Source of the DNA: Candidatus Sifarchaeum marinoarchaea | GTDB lineage: Archaea; Asgardarchaeota; Sifarchaeia; Borrarchaeales; Borrarchaeaceae | Direction of reading: 5' to 3' | NCBI GenBank assembly: GCA_016294985.1 | Contig: JAECRW010000042.1 | Location: 1 to 11,883, forward strand | DNA: 11,883 bases | In this document: positions 1 through 5,128 of the stretch, in pieces | Position numbering within the stretch: the first letter of the stretch is position 1 | Layout: each line of letters opens with the position of its first letter | Notes under the pieces: model-generated | The model's database searches: none | What the model was told of the DNA's origin: nothing | What the model saw: only the letters and a program-made list of their open reading frames with translations | Translations under genes and position numbers: made by a program

Positions 1-351
1 GAGTATAACCCCATGAGCACCATTACAGTAACTGGGGAGGAGAAAACGAAAGCGCTTTTCGCCACCAAAATCCCATACCTGAAGCTTAATCGTCTCATCA
101 AACTTGCCGTTTGCCTCAAATACAAGAAAGCTTACACCGATGGTCATCCTTGTGTCGATTTCGAACTTTCCAGTGGCATGTCTGTTAATTAAAGTAGTTT
201 TTCCAACACCACCTTCTCCAGCAATTAGTATCTTATATATATAAGTGCGTTTTTTGGCAACTTTCACATCTGTGTGGTGGATCTTTTCTGCGTAAGTGCG
301 TTTTTTGGCAACTTTCACATCTGTGTGGTGGATCTTTTCTGCGCGCGCCAT
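1..351 (-). CDS. Ras/Rab-like small GTPase, N-terminal part (cut by window edge)
   Basis: The gene runs leftward from ATG at 351 and leaves the window after 117 codons, so the C-terminal half with the NKxD and SAK motifs is not visible. What is visible is a P-loop at residues 45-53 (GEGGVGKTT), a switch I-like TIGVSF at 70-75 and a switch II WDFGGEKRF at 93-101. These are motifs of the Ras/Rab/Arf-type GTPase superfamily, which is greatly expanded in Asgard archaea. The position matching the catalytic Gln61 of Ras is Glu98. The first 37 residues are a basic extension containing two identical 17-residue units (AEKIHHTDVKVAKKRTY). The start is supported by an in-frame TGA a few codons upstream and by a GAGGGG ribosome-binding site at 360-365 with 8-nt spacing. 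The partner and the cellular role cannot be told from the sequence. Confidence in the family is high. Confidence 0.9.
   Translation of the reverse strand, partial: MARAEKIHHTDVKVAKKRTYAEKIHHTDVKVAKKRTYIYKILIAGEGGVGKTTLINRHATGKFEIDTRMTIGVSFLVFEANGKFDETIKLQVWDFGGEKRFRFLLPSYCNGAHGVIL
242..343 (-). repeat. Exact 51-bp tandem duplication inside the GTPase gene
   Basis: Two head-to-tail copies (242-292 and 293-343) are identical at all 51 positions. Because 51 is a multiple of three, the frame is kept and residues 4-20 are repeated as 21-37. A short TA-rich run (TATATATATAA) adjoins the left copy. The absence of any divergence points to a recent slippage or recombination event, or to an assembly artefact. 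Confidence 0.95.
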
Positions 352-714
352 AAGAAATGCCCCTCAAAAACTCATCATCAATTTGTTATTTGGAAGTAGA
401 AGTTGATAAAGAATCTGGTAAAACTCTCCGCATCAGATTTCACACTTATGCCGTAATAGATCGCTTTAAATAGCCTAGTTTTCGGCACTCAATCTATCTA
501 CCGATTTCATTAGAAATATTCTTCAGAATGCAAGAGGTAAATCATGGTCAAAATATTTTAAGCACTCAGTTTTCTAAAAACAAGAACTGTTTCATCTTGA
601 TTTTAGCTTTTTATCACTTTTACCCTGCATGTCACTCTTCCCCATCCTATATGGTGTTCAATTTTTCGTTAGTAACTAATGTACTTTTTCTTTTTTAGTT
701 CCGTTTTTCTTTGA

Positions 715-731
715 GTTCATTCGCAATGAAC
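715..731. repeat. Perfect 7-bp inverted repeat with 3-nt loop
   Basis: GTTCATT (715-721) and AATGAAC (725-731) are perfect reverse complements separated by CGC. The palindrome sits about 85 bp upstream of the interrupted companion gene and just before its TATA-like box. It could be a subterminal hairpin of an IS200/IS605-type left end, an operator or a chance palindrome. Nothing here decides between these. Confidence 0.45.
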
Positions 732-744
732 AAAACCATACGCT

Positions 745-753
745 CTATATAAA
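745..753 (+). promoter_or_regulatory. TATA-like element before the IS-like unit
   Basis: CTATATAAA is a good match to an archaeal TATA box. With the usual spacing of about 25 nt, transcription would start near 775-780. That leaves a leader of about 35-40 nt before the ATG at 816, which includes its ribosome-binding site. The placement is inferred from motif and distance only. Confidence 0.5.
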
Positions 754-815
754 CAACTTTTTTTCCAAGTATATGACCACTTACGCATTAAGTTCACCCC
801 TTGAAAGTGAGGTAT

Positions 816-1268
816 ATGACAGTTCAAGAAATCTCGATAGACGATATCTTCATATACTCCTTTCTTATTCCTGAGTCCTCACCTGAACTCTGAAAACCGT
901 TTGAAGTTCTATTTCCCACCATAAATCCCCTATTAAAGGAAGTCCTCCCAGGAGAACATGTATTTAAATCACAAGAACGCTGTGCCGAGATTGTGCCTGA
1001 TTTACTGGTTGGAAAAAACCTGTATTTCATTGAGATTGAAAACGCCCGTTCGCTGGATTCTCGACGCTTAAGAGCTACCTTGCGAAAACGTATCGCTTAC
1101 ATTTCTGCCAAAGCAGGAGTCATCAAACGGGTCTTGCCCACCGCACAAGTAGGTGTGCACGTCATAAGCCCTGAATCCTGTGAAATTGATGACTGGGTTG
1201 TGTCCTATATCGGTTTTATCACGTTTGAACTCGATGCCTTGCGTGATAAGGTGCGAGGTGTGTACTAA
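816..1268 (+). pseudogene. Companion gene of tnpB, unknown function, split by an in-frame TGA
   Basis: Translation from ATG 816, with a GAGG ribosome-binding site 4 nt upstream, gives 25 codons and then TGA at 891-893. The same frame then stays open for another 124 codons to TAA at 1266-1268. The downstream part reads like real protein from the codon after the TGA, with a strand-rich core (KNLYFIEIE) and an Arg-rich helix (RSLDSRRLRATLRKR). An intact product would be about 150 residues. I do not recognise the family. It has neither the HUH/Tyr motifs of a Y1 transposase nor the helix-turn-helix and Ser-recombinase motifs of IS607 TnpA. The gene lies 54 bp before tnpB on the same strand, so the two may be cotranscribed. 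The simplest reading is a nonsense mutation. UGA recoding or a sequencing error is possible, but I see no SECIS-like structure nearby. A GTG restart at 993 would give a 91-residue fragment, without a clear ribosome-binding site. Confidence 0.6.
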
Positions 1269-1322
1269 ATTTGTGGAGTTTATTAATGAACCGTAATAAA
1301 AGGTAGGGAGAAGTCGATCACG

Positions 1323-2855
1323 ATGATTCAGACCGTCAAATTCCGAATGTATCCCGATGAGACACAAGAAAGCAAACTCCATGAGATCTTCACCATCTAT
1401 AACCGCGTGAAACGTATCGGCTATAACCTGTTGTTTCATGGCGAGGATTACATGGCAGAACGCTTCGATGAGGGCAAAACCATACAACAGTGTTTGATGG
1501 ATCTATGTCATAACAACCCCTATGTCAATACCATCCTTATTGATAACAGGATGAAACTGAAACAACAAAAGACCTGGTTGATAAAACGACGCACACGCCT
1601 GACACAGCAGTTAAAAGTCATTACCAAGAAAATCAACACAATAAAGGAGAAAGATACACATGACAGACGGTTGAAGGGCTTATACGCCCGCAGATCATCG
1701 ATAATGGCTAAACTACACAATTTACACCTCGAACCCGTAGTATTTGGCACTAAGAAATTATTCAGGCAGAGAATACTCGGCAACATAAGTAGAGAAGAGT
1801 TCAGGATAATACGGGATTCTTCCTTCATTTGTATCGGAAAGAAACAACAAGGATTGAAGAACCTGAACATCAAAGTATTGCCTGATAAGACAGTCAAGAT
1901 ACGGACTTTCTCTAAACAAAAGGGACGCAAATGGCTGATCATTCCCATGTCTGTAAATTCTGTGCAGGAAAAGTGGTTTCAGCAGGTTATGAATGCCGAC
2001 AAATACACGGTGACCTTGAAAAGGAAACTCTTCAAGGGGAAGGTGCGTTACTTTGTCCATGTATCCTATGAGATCCCAGAGCCAGCACTACATTACGGGT
2101 ATGAACATGGCGCCATCGGCTTAGATTTTAACTATAATTTTGTTGCTCTGACCAATGTGAATCAGCACGGCACACTCCTCTCCTATCATAATATCTTGTT
2201 CGGTAACCTTCACACCTATCGAACAAATAAACGCAATGATTATATTTCTTATAAAATGGATAAAGTCGTAAATTACTGCATCAATAAAGGCAAGGGCATC
2301 GTGGTTGAAGATTTACAATTTGAACAAGCGTTTTCCTATAATAAAAAACGTAATCGAAAATTGAACGATTTGAAGACCACCGCCTTAGAGTTACTAGAGC
2401 GGAAATGCAAAAAGCGCGGTGTATCCTTCAGAAAAGTATTTCCAGGATATACCTCTATAATTGGCAGGTATAAGTATTCACGATTACATAATTTGTCAGT
2501 ACATCACTTAGCAAGTTATGTAATAGCTCGAAGAGGGCTAGGATTTAAGGAAACATTTCCAGCCGTGTACGATTGGGTGCTCTCACACGTCGGGGAGTTT
2601 ATCGAACCCCGTGTGAAACAGGGCAGTCCTTACCGTAAATGGTCACAGATCCACGACCTTTTCAAGCACAGCGGGATAACTTCCTTCAAGACTTCCGAGA
2701 TAATGCATAAAACATTATTGGTGAGGTATGTTTTGAACTCGGTGACGAGCGCACAGCCTGATAACCTTAAGGCTGGTTCTTCCTTCATGAAAGCAGGGAG
2801 AATTGATGATTATCATAAAATGTGGATTTGTATGAAAAATCACACATTTTTATAA
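1323..2855 (+). CDS. tnpB: TnpB-family RNA-guided nuclease/transposon protein (IS605 OrfB-like)
   Basis: This 510-residue protein starts with the family's typical N-terminus (VKFRMYP, residues 5-11), followed by a long basic helical region. The C-terminal half holds a RuvC-like core. Asp268 lies in GAIGLDFNYNF (RuvC-I) and Glu329 in GIVVEDLQF (RuvC-II). The third motif is LSVHHLASYVIARRGLGF (391-408), where His394/His395 replace the usual Asp of the DxNAA motif. The zinc ribbon normally found between motifs II and III is missing, since only one Cys (362) lies there. Classical TnpB proteins use an omega RNA from the 3' end of their own gene to cut DNA next to a transposon-associated motif. Whether this divergent branch does so is unknown. 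The ATG at 1323 follows a GGGAG site at about 12-nt spacing. The ORF is intact. Family assignment is confident; nuclease activity is not. Confidence 0.93.
   Translation: MIQTVKFRMYPDETQESKLHEIFTIYNRVKRIGYNLLFHGEDYMAERFDEGKTIQQCLMDLCHNNPYVNTILIDNRMKLKQQKTWLIKRRTRLTQQLKVITKKINTIKEKDTHDRRLKGLYARRSSIMAKLHNLHLEPVVFGTKKLFRQRILGNISREEFRIIRDSSFICIGKKQQGLKNLNIKVLPDKTVKIRTFSKQKGRKWLIIPMSVNSVQEKWFQQVMNADKYTVTLKRKLFKGKVRYFVHVSYEIPEPALHYGYEHGAIGLDFNYNFVALTNVNQHGTLLSYHNILFGNLHTYRTNKRNDYISYKMDKVVNYCINKGKGIVVEDLQFEQAFSYNKKRNRKLNDLKTTALELLERKCKKRGVSFRKVFPGYTSIIGRYKYSRLHNLSVHHLASYVIARRGLGFKETFPAVYDWVLSHVGEFIEPRVKQGSPYRKWSQIHDLFKHSGITSFKTSEIMHKTLLVRYVLNSVTSAQPDNLKAGSSFMKAGRIDDYHKMWICMKNHTFL
2817..2850 (+). terminator. 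Strong hairpin at the tnpB stop: terminator or omega-RNA/right-end structure
   Basis: AAAATGTGGATTT (2817-2829) pairs with AAATC (2837-2841) and CACATTTT (2843-2850). This is a 13-bp stem with one bulged A and a 7-nt loop, followed by T-rich DNA. It includes the last sense codons of tnpB and ends just before the TAA. It could terminate transcription. It also sits where IS605-family elements carry their right-end hairpin and the 3' part of the omega RNA. Confidence 0.6.
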
Positions 2856-2874
2856 ATAATTGTAAGGTTTTAAG

Positions 2875-2935
2875 CATAACATTTATTTTAAACTTTAGAG
2901 ATGTAATATAAAACTCGCCTTGCATAGTTTAAAGT
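2875..2935 (+). repeat. 61-bp direct repeat, copy 1
   Basis: This copy aligns without gaps to 2966-3026, with 52 of 61 positions identical. The first 13 bases (CATAACATTTATT) and an internal 23-bp block (2897-2919, containing ATGTAATATAAAACTCGCC) are exact. The variable positions fall mainly in two flanking 9-bp sites, ACTTTAGAG and AGTTTAAAG, 34 bp apart. The core AATATAAAA resembles an archaeal TATA box. No gene start lies at a suitable distance, so this copy may be a decayed duplicate of copy 2. Confidence 0.85.
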
Positions 2936-2943
2936 AAGAAGTT

Positions 2944-2971
2944 GTTATGGGCAACAAATTTTGTACATAAC
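2944..2971. repeat. Inverted repeat spanning the spacer between the 61-bp copies
   Basis: GTTATG (2944-2949) pairs with CATAAC (2966-2971), the first six bases of repeat copy 2. Nested inside is the palindrome ACAAATTTTGT. The structure could be a small terminator-like or cruciform element separating the two repeat units. Confidence 0.45.
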
Positions 2972-3026
2972 ATTTATTATTGAGTTCAGAGATGTAATAT
3001 AAAACTCGCCATGCTTAGTTCAGAGT
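2966..3026 (+). repeat. 61-bp direct repeat, copy 2, promoter-like
   Basis: The TATA-like core (about 2995-3003) is flanked by two identical 9-bp sites, AGTTCAGAG at 2983-2991 and 3017-3025, 34 bp apart. That is close to three helical turns and is an arrangement expected of a regulator site straddling a promoter. The ATG of the 43-codon ORF lies 8 bp after this repeat. The promoter/operator reading is inference; the repeat itself is seen directly. Confidence 0.8.
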
Positions 3027-3033
3027 GATCCTT

Positions 3034-3165
3034 ATGACAAAAAGTAATGAAAAACCGCTGATTACCACAAACCAATTTGGAACTAGTTCATTAATTAGTT
3101 ATATATGGGAGCAAGAGATGCTAAAAGAGAATATCAATTTAAGATATGTAAAAAACCGTCTCTAG
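3034..3165 (+). CDS. Possible small protein, 43 residues, unknown function
   Basis: An ATG at 3034 opens 43 codons to TAG at 3163-3165. Just upstream, GTGATCC (3025-3031) matches the extended complement of the conserved 16S rRNA 3' end (AGGAGGTGATCC), which supports translation. The C-terminal half (IWEQEMLKENINLRYVKNRL) looks helical and charged. There is no signal peptide and no Cys or His cluster. It lies directly after the promoter-like repeat copy 2 and before a T-rich terminator-like tract, so it could be a self-contained transcription unit. I recognise no family, and a chance ORF or gene remnant remains possible. Confidence 0.35.
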   Translation: MTKSNEKPLITTNQFGTSSLISYIWEQEMLKENINLRYVKNRL

Positions 3166-3179
3166 GTTTCCCCAAACAA

Positions 3180-3202
3180 TTTTTTTTAATTTCTTGAAAT
3201 TA
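3180..3202 (+). terminator. T-rich tract plus palindrome after the small ORF
   Basis: A run of eight T (3180-3187) follows the 43-codon ORF by 15 bp. It is joined to the palindrome TAATTTC-TT-GAAATTA (3187-3202). Archaeal RNA polymerase commonly terminates at T runs, so this is a plausible stop for rightward transcripts from the repeats or tnpB. Confidence 0.45.
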
Positions 3203-3302
3203 CTCTCGTAATACTTTTCTTTCATAACTGTTTTACAGTGGTTTTGCTCTTTCTTTCTTCTATTTTCACGATTTCTACCCTTTAAGCCCTCTAAAATGAC
3301 TT

Positions 3303-3310
3303 TTTATATG
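3303..3310 (+). promoter_or_regulatory. TATA-like box for the amidohydrolase gene
   Basis: TTTATATG lies about 50 bp before the ATG at 3357, predicting a start site near 3332 and a leader of about 25 nt. A second candidate, GGAAATATTAAAA around 3320-3331, has a BRE-like purine start and would give a leaderless transcript. The lack of a clear ribosome-binding site before the ATG fits the second option. Confidence 0.4.
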
Positions 3311-3356
3311 TTCCTAAAAGGAAATATTAAAATTTTCAAAGTGTCCCCATTAAACT

Positions 3357-4301
3357 ATGAGTTACCTTATTATTGACTTTCACATTCATCCCAAAAGGAG
3401 TAGTCAACTAATCATAGATGAAATTCTAGACGAAATGAATGCTTCAGGGGTCTCCCATGGTGTTCTTCTTGGTAAAGATTTCGATAAAAAGGATTTGGAC
3501 AGACCCGAGATTAGGAAACGAGTAAGAGAAGCCTTCTTTAAGAGTGATATAGCATCGCATTATTTGCCAAATATATCAAATCATTCTTTTACTCAACTTG
3601 AACAGGCATGGAGCGATTTGGAAGTCTATCTTAGGGACAGAATGTCAAGTTCTCTTACACCTCTTAAAGAATTGGCGGAAATTGTGAATGAATATCCCGA
3701 TAAGTTCACTGGTTTCGGCTCAATTAATCTGCTGAAAGATGAAGAACATGTAACGAACAAGATAAAAGAATTGAATGAACTTCAGTTAAAGGGGTTTAAA
3801 TTATGGCCGTTTCTGGTTAATCCTTCGGAAAATGAAAATCTTCGAATGCTCTGCGAAGATTTCGAAAAAAATGGAAAAGTTCTATTAGTACACACAGGTT
3901 GTGGTCCTGGTCCATGGGAAATACCTGAATTAGCCGAATTTGCTAATCCGAAATATTTGGAACCTCTTGCTAAAGATTATGACATTCCCATCGTCTTAGC
4001 GCACTCAGGATACTACAGTCGCGATAAACCTGGTATTTTCTTTAAGGACGCTCTTGAACTCGCCAGAAAATACGAAAACGTTTGGCTTGAAATATCTGCG
4101 GTACCAGATGTTGTTACAGACCCCATACTTGCTGATAAAGTGAAAGATGCTATGGGTGGATTTGATCGAGTTTTATTTGGCTCAGACTATCTTGAGTATA
4201 TGCAAATTACTGTTCATGTAATTAAAAAAGCACGGCATTTAATAGATGAAGACAAGGCAAAAATATTAGGATTAAATGCAAAACAACTTCTTGGACTTTA
4301 A
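3357..4301 (+). CDS. Amidohydrolase-2 family metal-dependent hydrolase/decarboxylase
   Basis: This 314-residue TIM-barrel protein carries the amidohydrolase metal ligands in order: HIH at residues 9-11 (DFHIHP), His179 in LLVHTGCGP, His216 in VLAHSGYYS and Asp277 in LFGSDYLEY. The length fits the amidohydrolase-related (PF04909) branch, which includes ACMSD-type decarboxylases, 4-oxalomesaconate hydratase-like enzymes and uncharacterised hydrolases. One divalent metal, usually zinc, would sit between the HxH pair, His179 and Asp277. Lys148 in GFKLWP follows the barrel strand where this branch often carries a conserved basic residue. There is no signal peptide or membrane segment, so it should be cytoplasmic. 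The gene stands alone on the plus strand and converges with the GT2 gene with a 26-bp gap, so context does not reveal the substrate. Family is confident; the reaction is unknown. Confidence 0.88.
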   Translation: MSYLIIDFHIHPKRSSQLIIDEILDEMNASGVSHGVLLGKDFDKKDLDRPEIRKRVREAFFKSDIASHYLPNISNHSFTQLEQAWSDLEVYLRDRMSSSLTPLKELAEIVNEYPDKFTGFGSINLLKDEEHVTNKIKELNELQLKGFKLWPFLVNPSENENLRMLCEDFEKNGKVLLVHTGCGPGPWEIPELAEFANPKYLEPLAKDYDIPIVLAHSGYYSRDKPGIFFKDALELARKYENVWLEISAVPDVVTDPILADKVKDAMGGFDRVLFGSDYLEYMQITVHVIKKARHLIDEDKAKILGLNAKQLLGL

Positions 4302-4327
4302 GTATAGATAGTCAGATTTCGAACGTC

Positions 4328-5077
4328 TTACTTTACACCGTGCACCCTTCTAAACTTGAAGATAGCGGAGATGGATAGAAGTTTTTTCAAGTATTGGGGT
4401 CCTCTTCTTAGGACACTTCTTCTACGGGATTGTCTTTTTGTCTTCCATGAAACAGAAATTTCTTTAAAGCGATATCCAAGCAAGTAGGCAGTTAAGGGCA
4501 GTTCTACTAAAATTTGAAAGCCATCGGATTTTGGATTAATTCGCCTGATAACGTACCGTCTATATGCTTTAAAGGCGTTACATAAATCACTCATATGCAC
4601 TCCTAGAAAATTACTAAATAGCGTAATGCCCTGACTGGCAATGCGCTTTACTATAGACATGCCAGCAACAGTTCCATGTTTGTATCGAGTACCTACTATG
4701 AAGTCATATCCTTTTTCGATTTCTTCAAGCATTTTCAGCGCTTCTTCTGGATCATCACAATTATCCCCCATCATTGGAATTAAGACACTTTTTGATGCTG
4801 ATTTGAATCCTGCCCTTAAAGCAAGTCCAAATCCCGGTTTCTTTGTTCTGTGAACGACATGTATATTTTTATAGAGTTTGCTTAATTGTTCTGCAATTTC
4901 TCCAGTTTTATCATCGCTATTATCGTTAACCAATACTATCTCAAAATCGCGTTGTGTTTGAGTAGAGGAAAATGTTTTTTCAATTCTCGAAATGAGTTGA
5001 GCTATATTTTTTTCTTCATTTCTCGCAGGGACGACGATTGAGACACTTAATTTCTTAATTACATGATCTTTGGTCAT
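4328..5077 (-). CDS. DPM1-like GT2 polyprenyl-phosphate sugar synthase
   Basis: This 249-residue protein is a GT-A fold family 2 glycosyltransferase. Visible motifs are the nucleotide-binding start VPARNEE (16-22), NDNSDD (51-56), the GFGLALRAGF helix (82-91) and an acidic GDNCDDP (104-110) in place of the common DADLQDP, followed by GTRY. No C-terminal membrane helices are present, and the tail is strongly basic, as in soluble DPM1-type synthases. Such enzymes transfer mannose or glucose from GDP or UDP to dolichyl phosphate on the cytoplasmic side. The gene lies 51 bp downstream of a GT-C gene on the same strand, so the two are probably cotranscribed, with this product supplying the lipid-linked donor. 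A weak GGGA site precedes the ATG. Which sugar is used cannot be told. Confidence 0.87.
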   Translation of the reverse strand: MTKDHVIKKLSVSIVVPARNEEKNIAQLISRIEKTFSSTQTQRDFEIVLVNDNSDDKTGEIAEQLSKLYKNIHVVHRTKKPGFGLALRAGFKSASKSVLIPMMGDNCDDPEEALKMLEEIEKGYDFIVGTRYKHGTVAGMSIVKRIASQGITLFSNFLGVHMSDLCNAFKAYRRYVIRRINPKSDGFQILVELPLTAYLLGYRFKEISVSWKTKRQSRRRSVLRRGPQYLKKLLSISAIFKFRRVHGVK

Positions 5078-5128
5078 TTGATTCCCATTTTATGTTTTAA
5101 TTTACATTTCCAAGAGCCAAAGAGAATT

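Larger units (their letters stand above)
352..815. other. Intergenic region between GTPase gene and IS-like unit
   Basis: I found no convincing gene in these 464 bases on either strand. The stretch should hold the leftward GTPase promoter. A TATA-like CTATTTAAAG, read on the minus strand, lies around 465-474 and would give a leader of roughly 85 nt. On the plus strand there is a small palindrome at 715-731 and a TATA-like box at 745-753. The left end of the IS-like unit probably lies here, but no terminal repeat or target duplication can be identified with certainty. Confidence 0.6.
816..2850 (+). mobile_element. IS-like unit with TnpB (IS605/IS1341 type), ends unresolved
   Basis: The span covers the interrupted companion gene, tnpB and the hairpin at the tnpB 3' end. 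No TnpA (Y1 or serine) transposase is present, so by gene content this is a solo-tnpB (IS1341-like) element that would need a transposase supplied in trans. The right end is probably just after the hairpin at 2817-2850, because IS605-family elements often end shortly after tnpB. The left end is unknown and may lie between 352 and 815. I could not identify target-site sequences. Confidence 0.55.
2856..3356. other. Region between tnpB and the amidohydrolase gene
   Basis: These 501 bases contain two 61-bp direct repeats (2875-2935 and 2966-3026), a hairpin-forming spacer between them, a possible 43-codon gene (3034-3165) and a T-rich terminator-like tract with a palindrome (3180-3202). About 150 bases of AT-rich DNA follow, with the amidohydrolase promoter near 3303-3310. 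I see no tRNA or other RNA gene. Confidence 0.6.

Noticed and set aside
958..1070. ATG at 958 after a good AGGAG site within the companion gene
   Set aside because: It opens a different frame that gives only about 37 codons of low-complexity sequence. The AGGAG also lies in well-behaved codons of the companion frame.
1068..1487. Long minus-strand ORF across the companion gene and the start of tnpB
   Set aside because: It is the antisense shadow of two better-supported plus-strand frames, with no ribosome-binding site and no recognisable motif.
1520..2060. Two minus-strand ORFs inside tnpB
   Set aside because: Both lie fully antisense to a well-supported TnpB frame and are rich in residues typical of antisense reading.
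2875..3026. CRISPR array
   Set aside because: There are only two copies, the repeat is 61 bp with nine mismatches, the spacing unit is inconsistent with CRISPR architecture, and no cas gene is present apart from TnpB.
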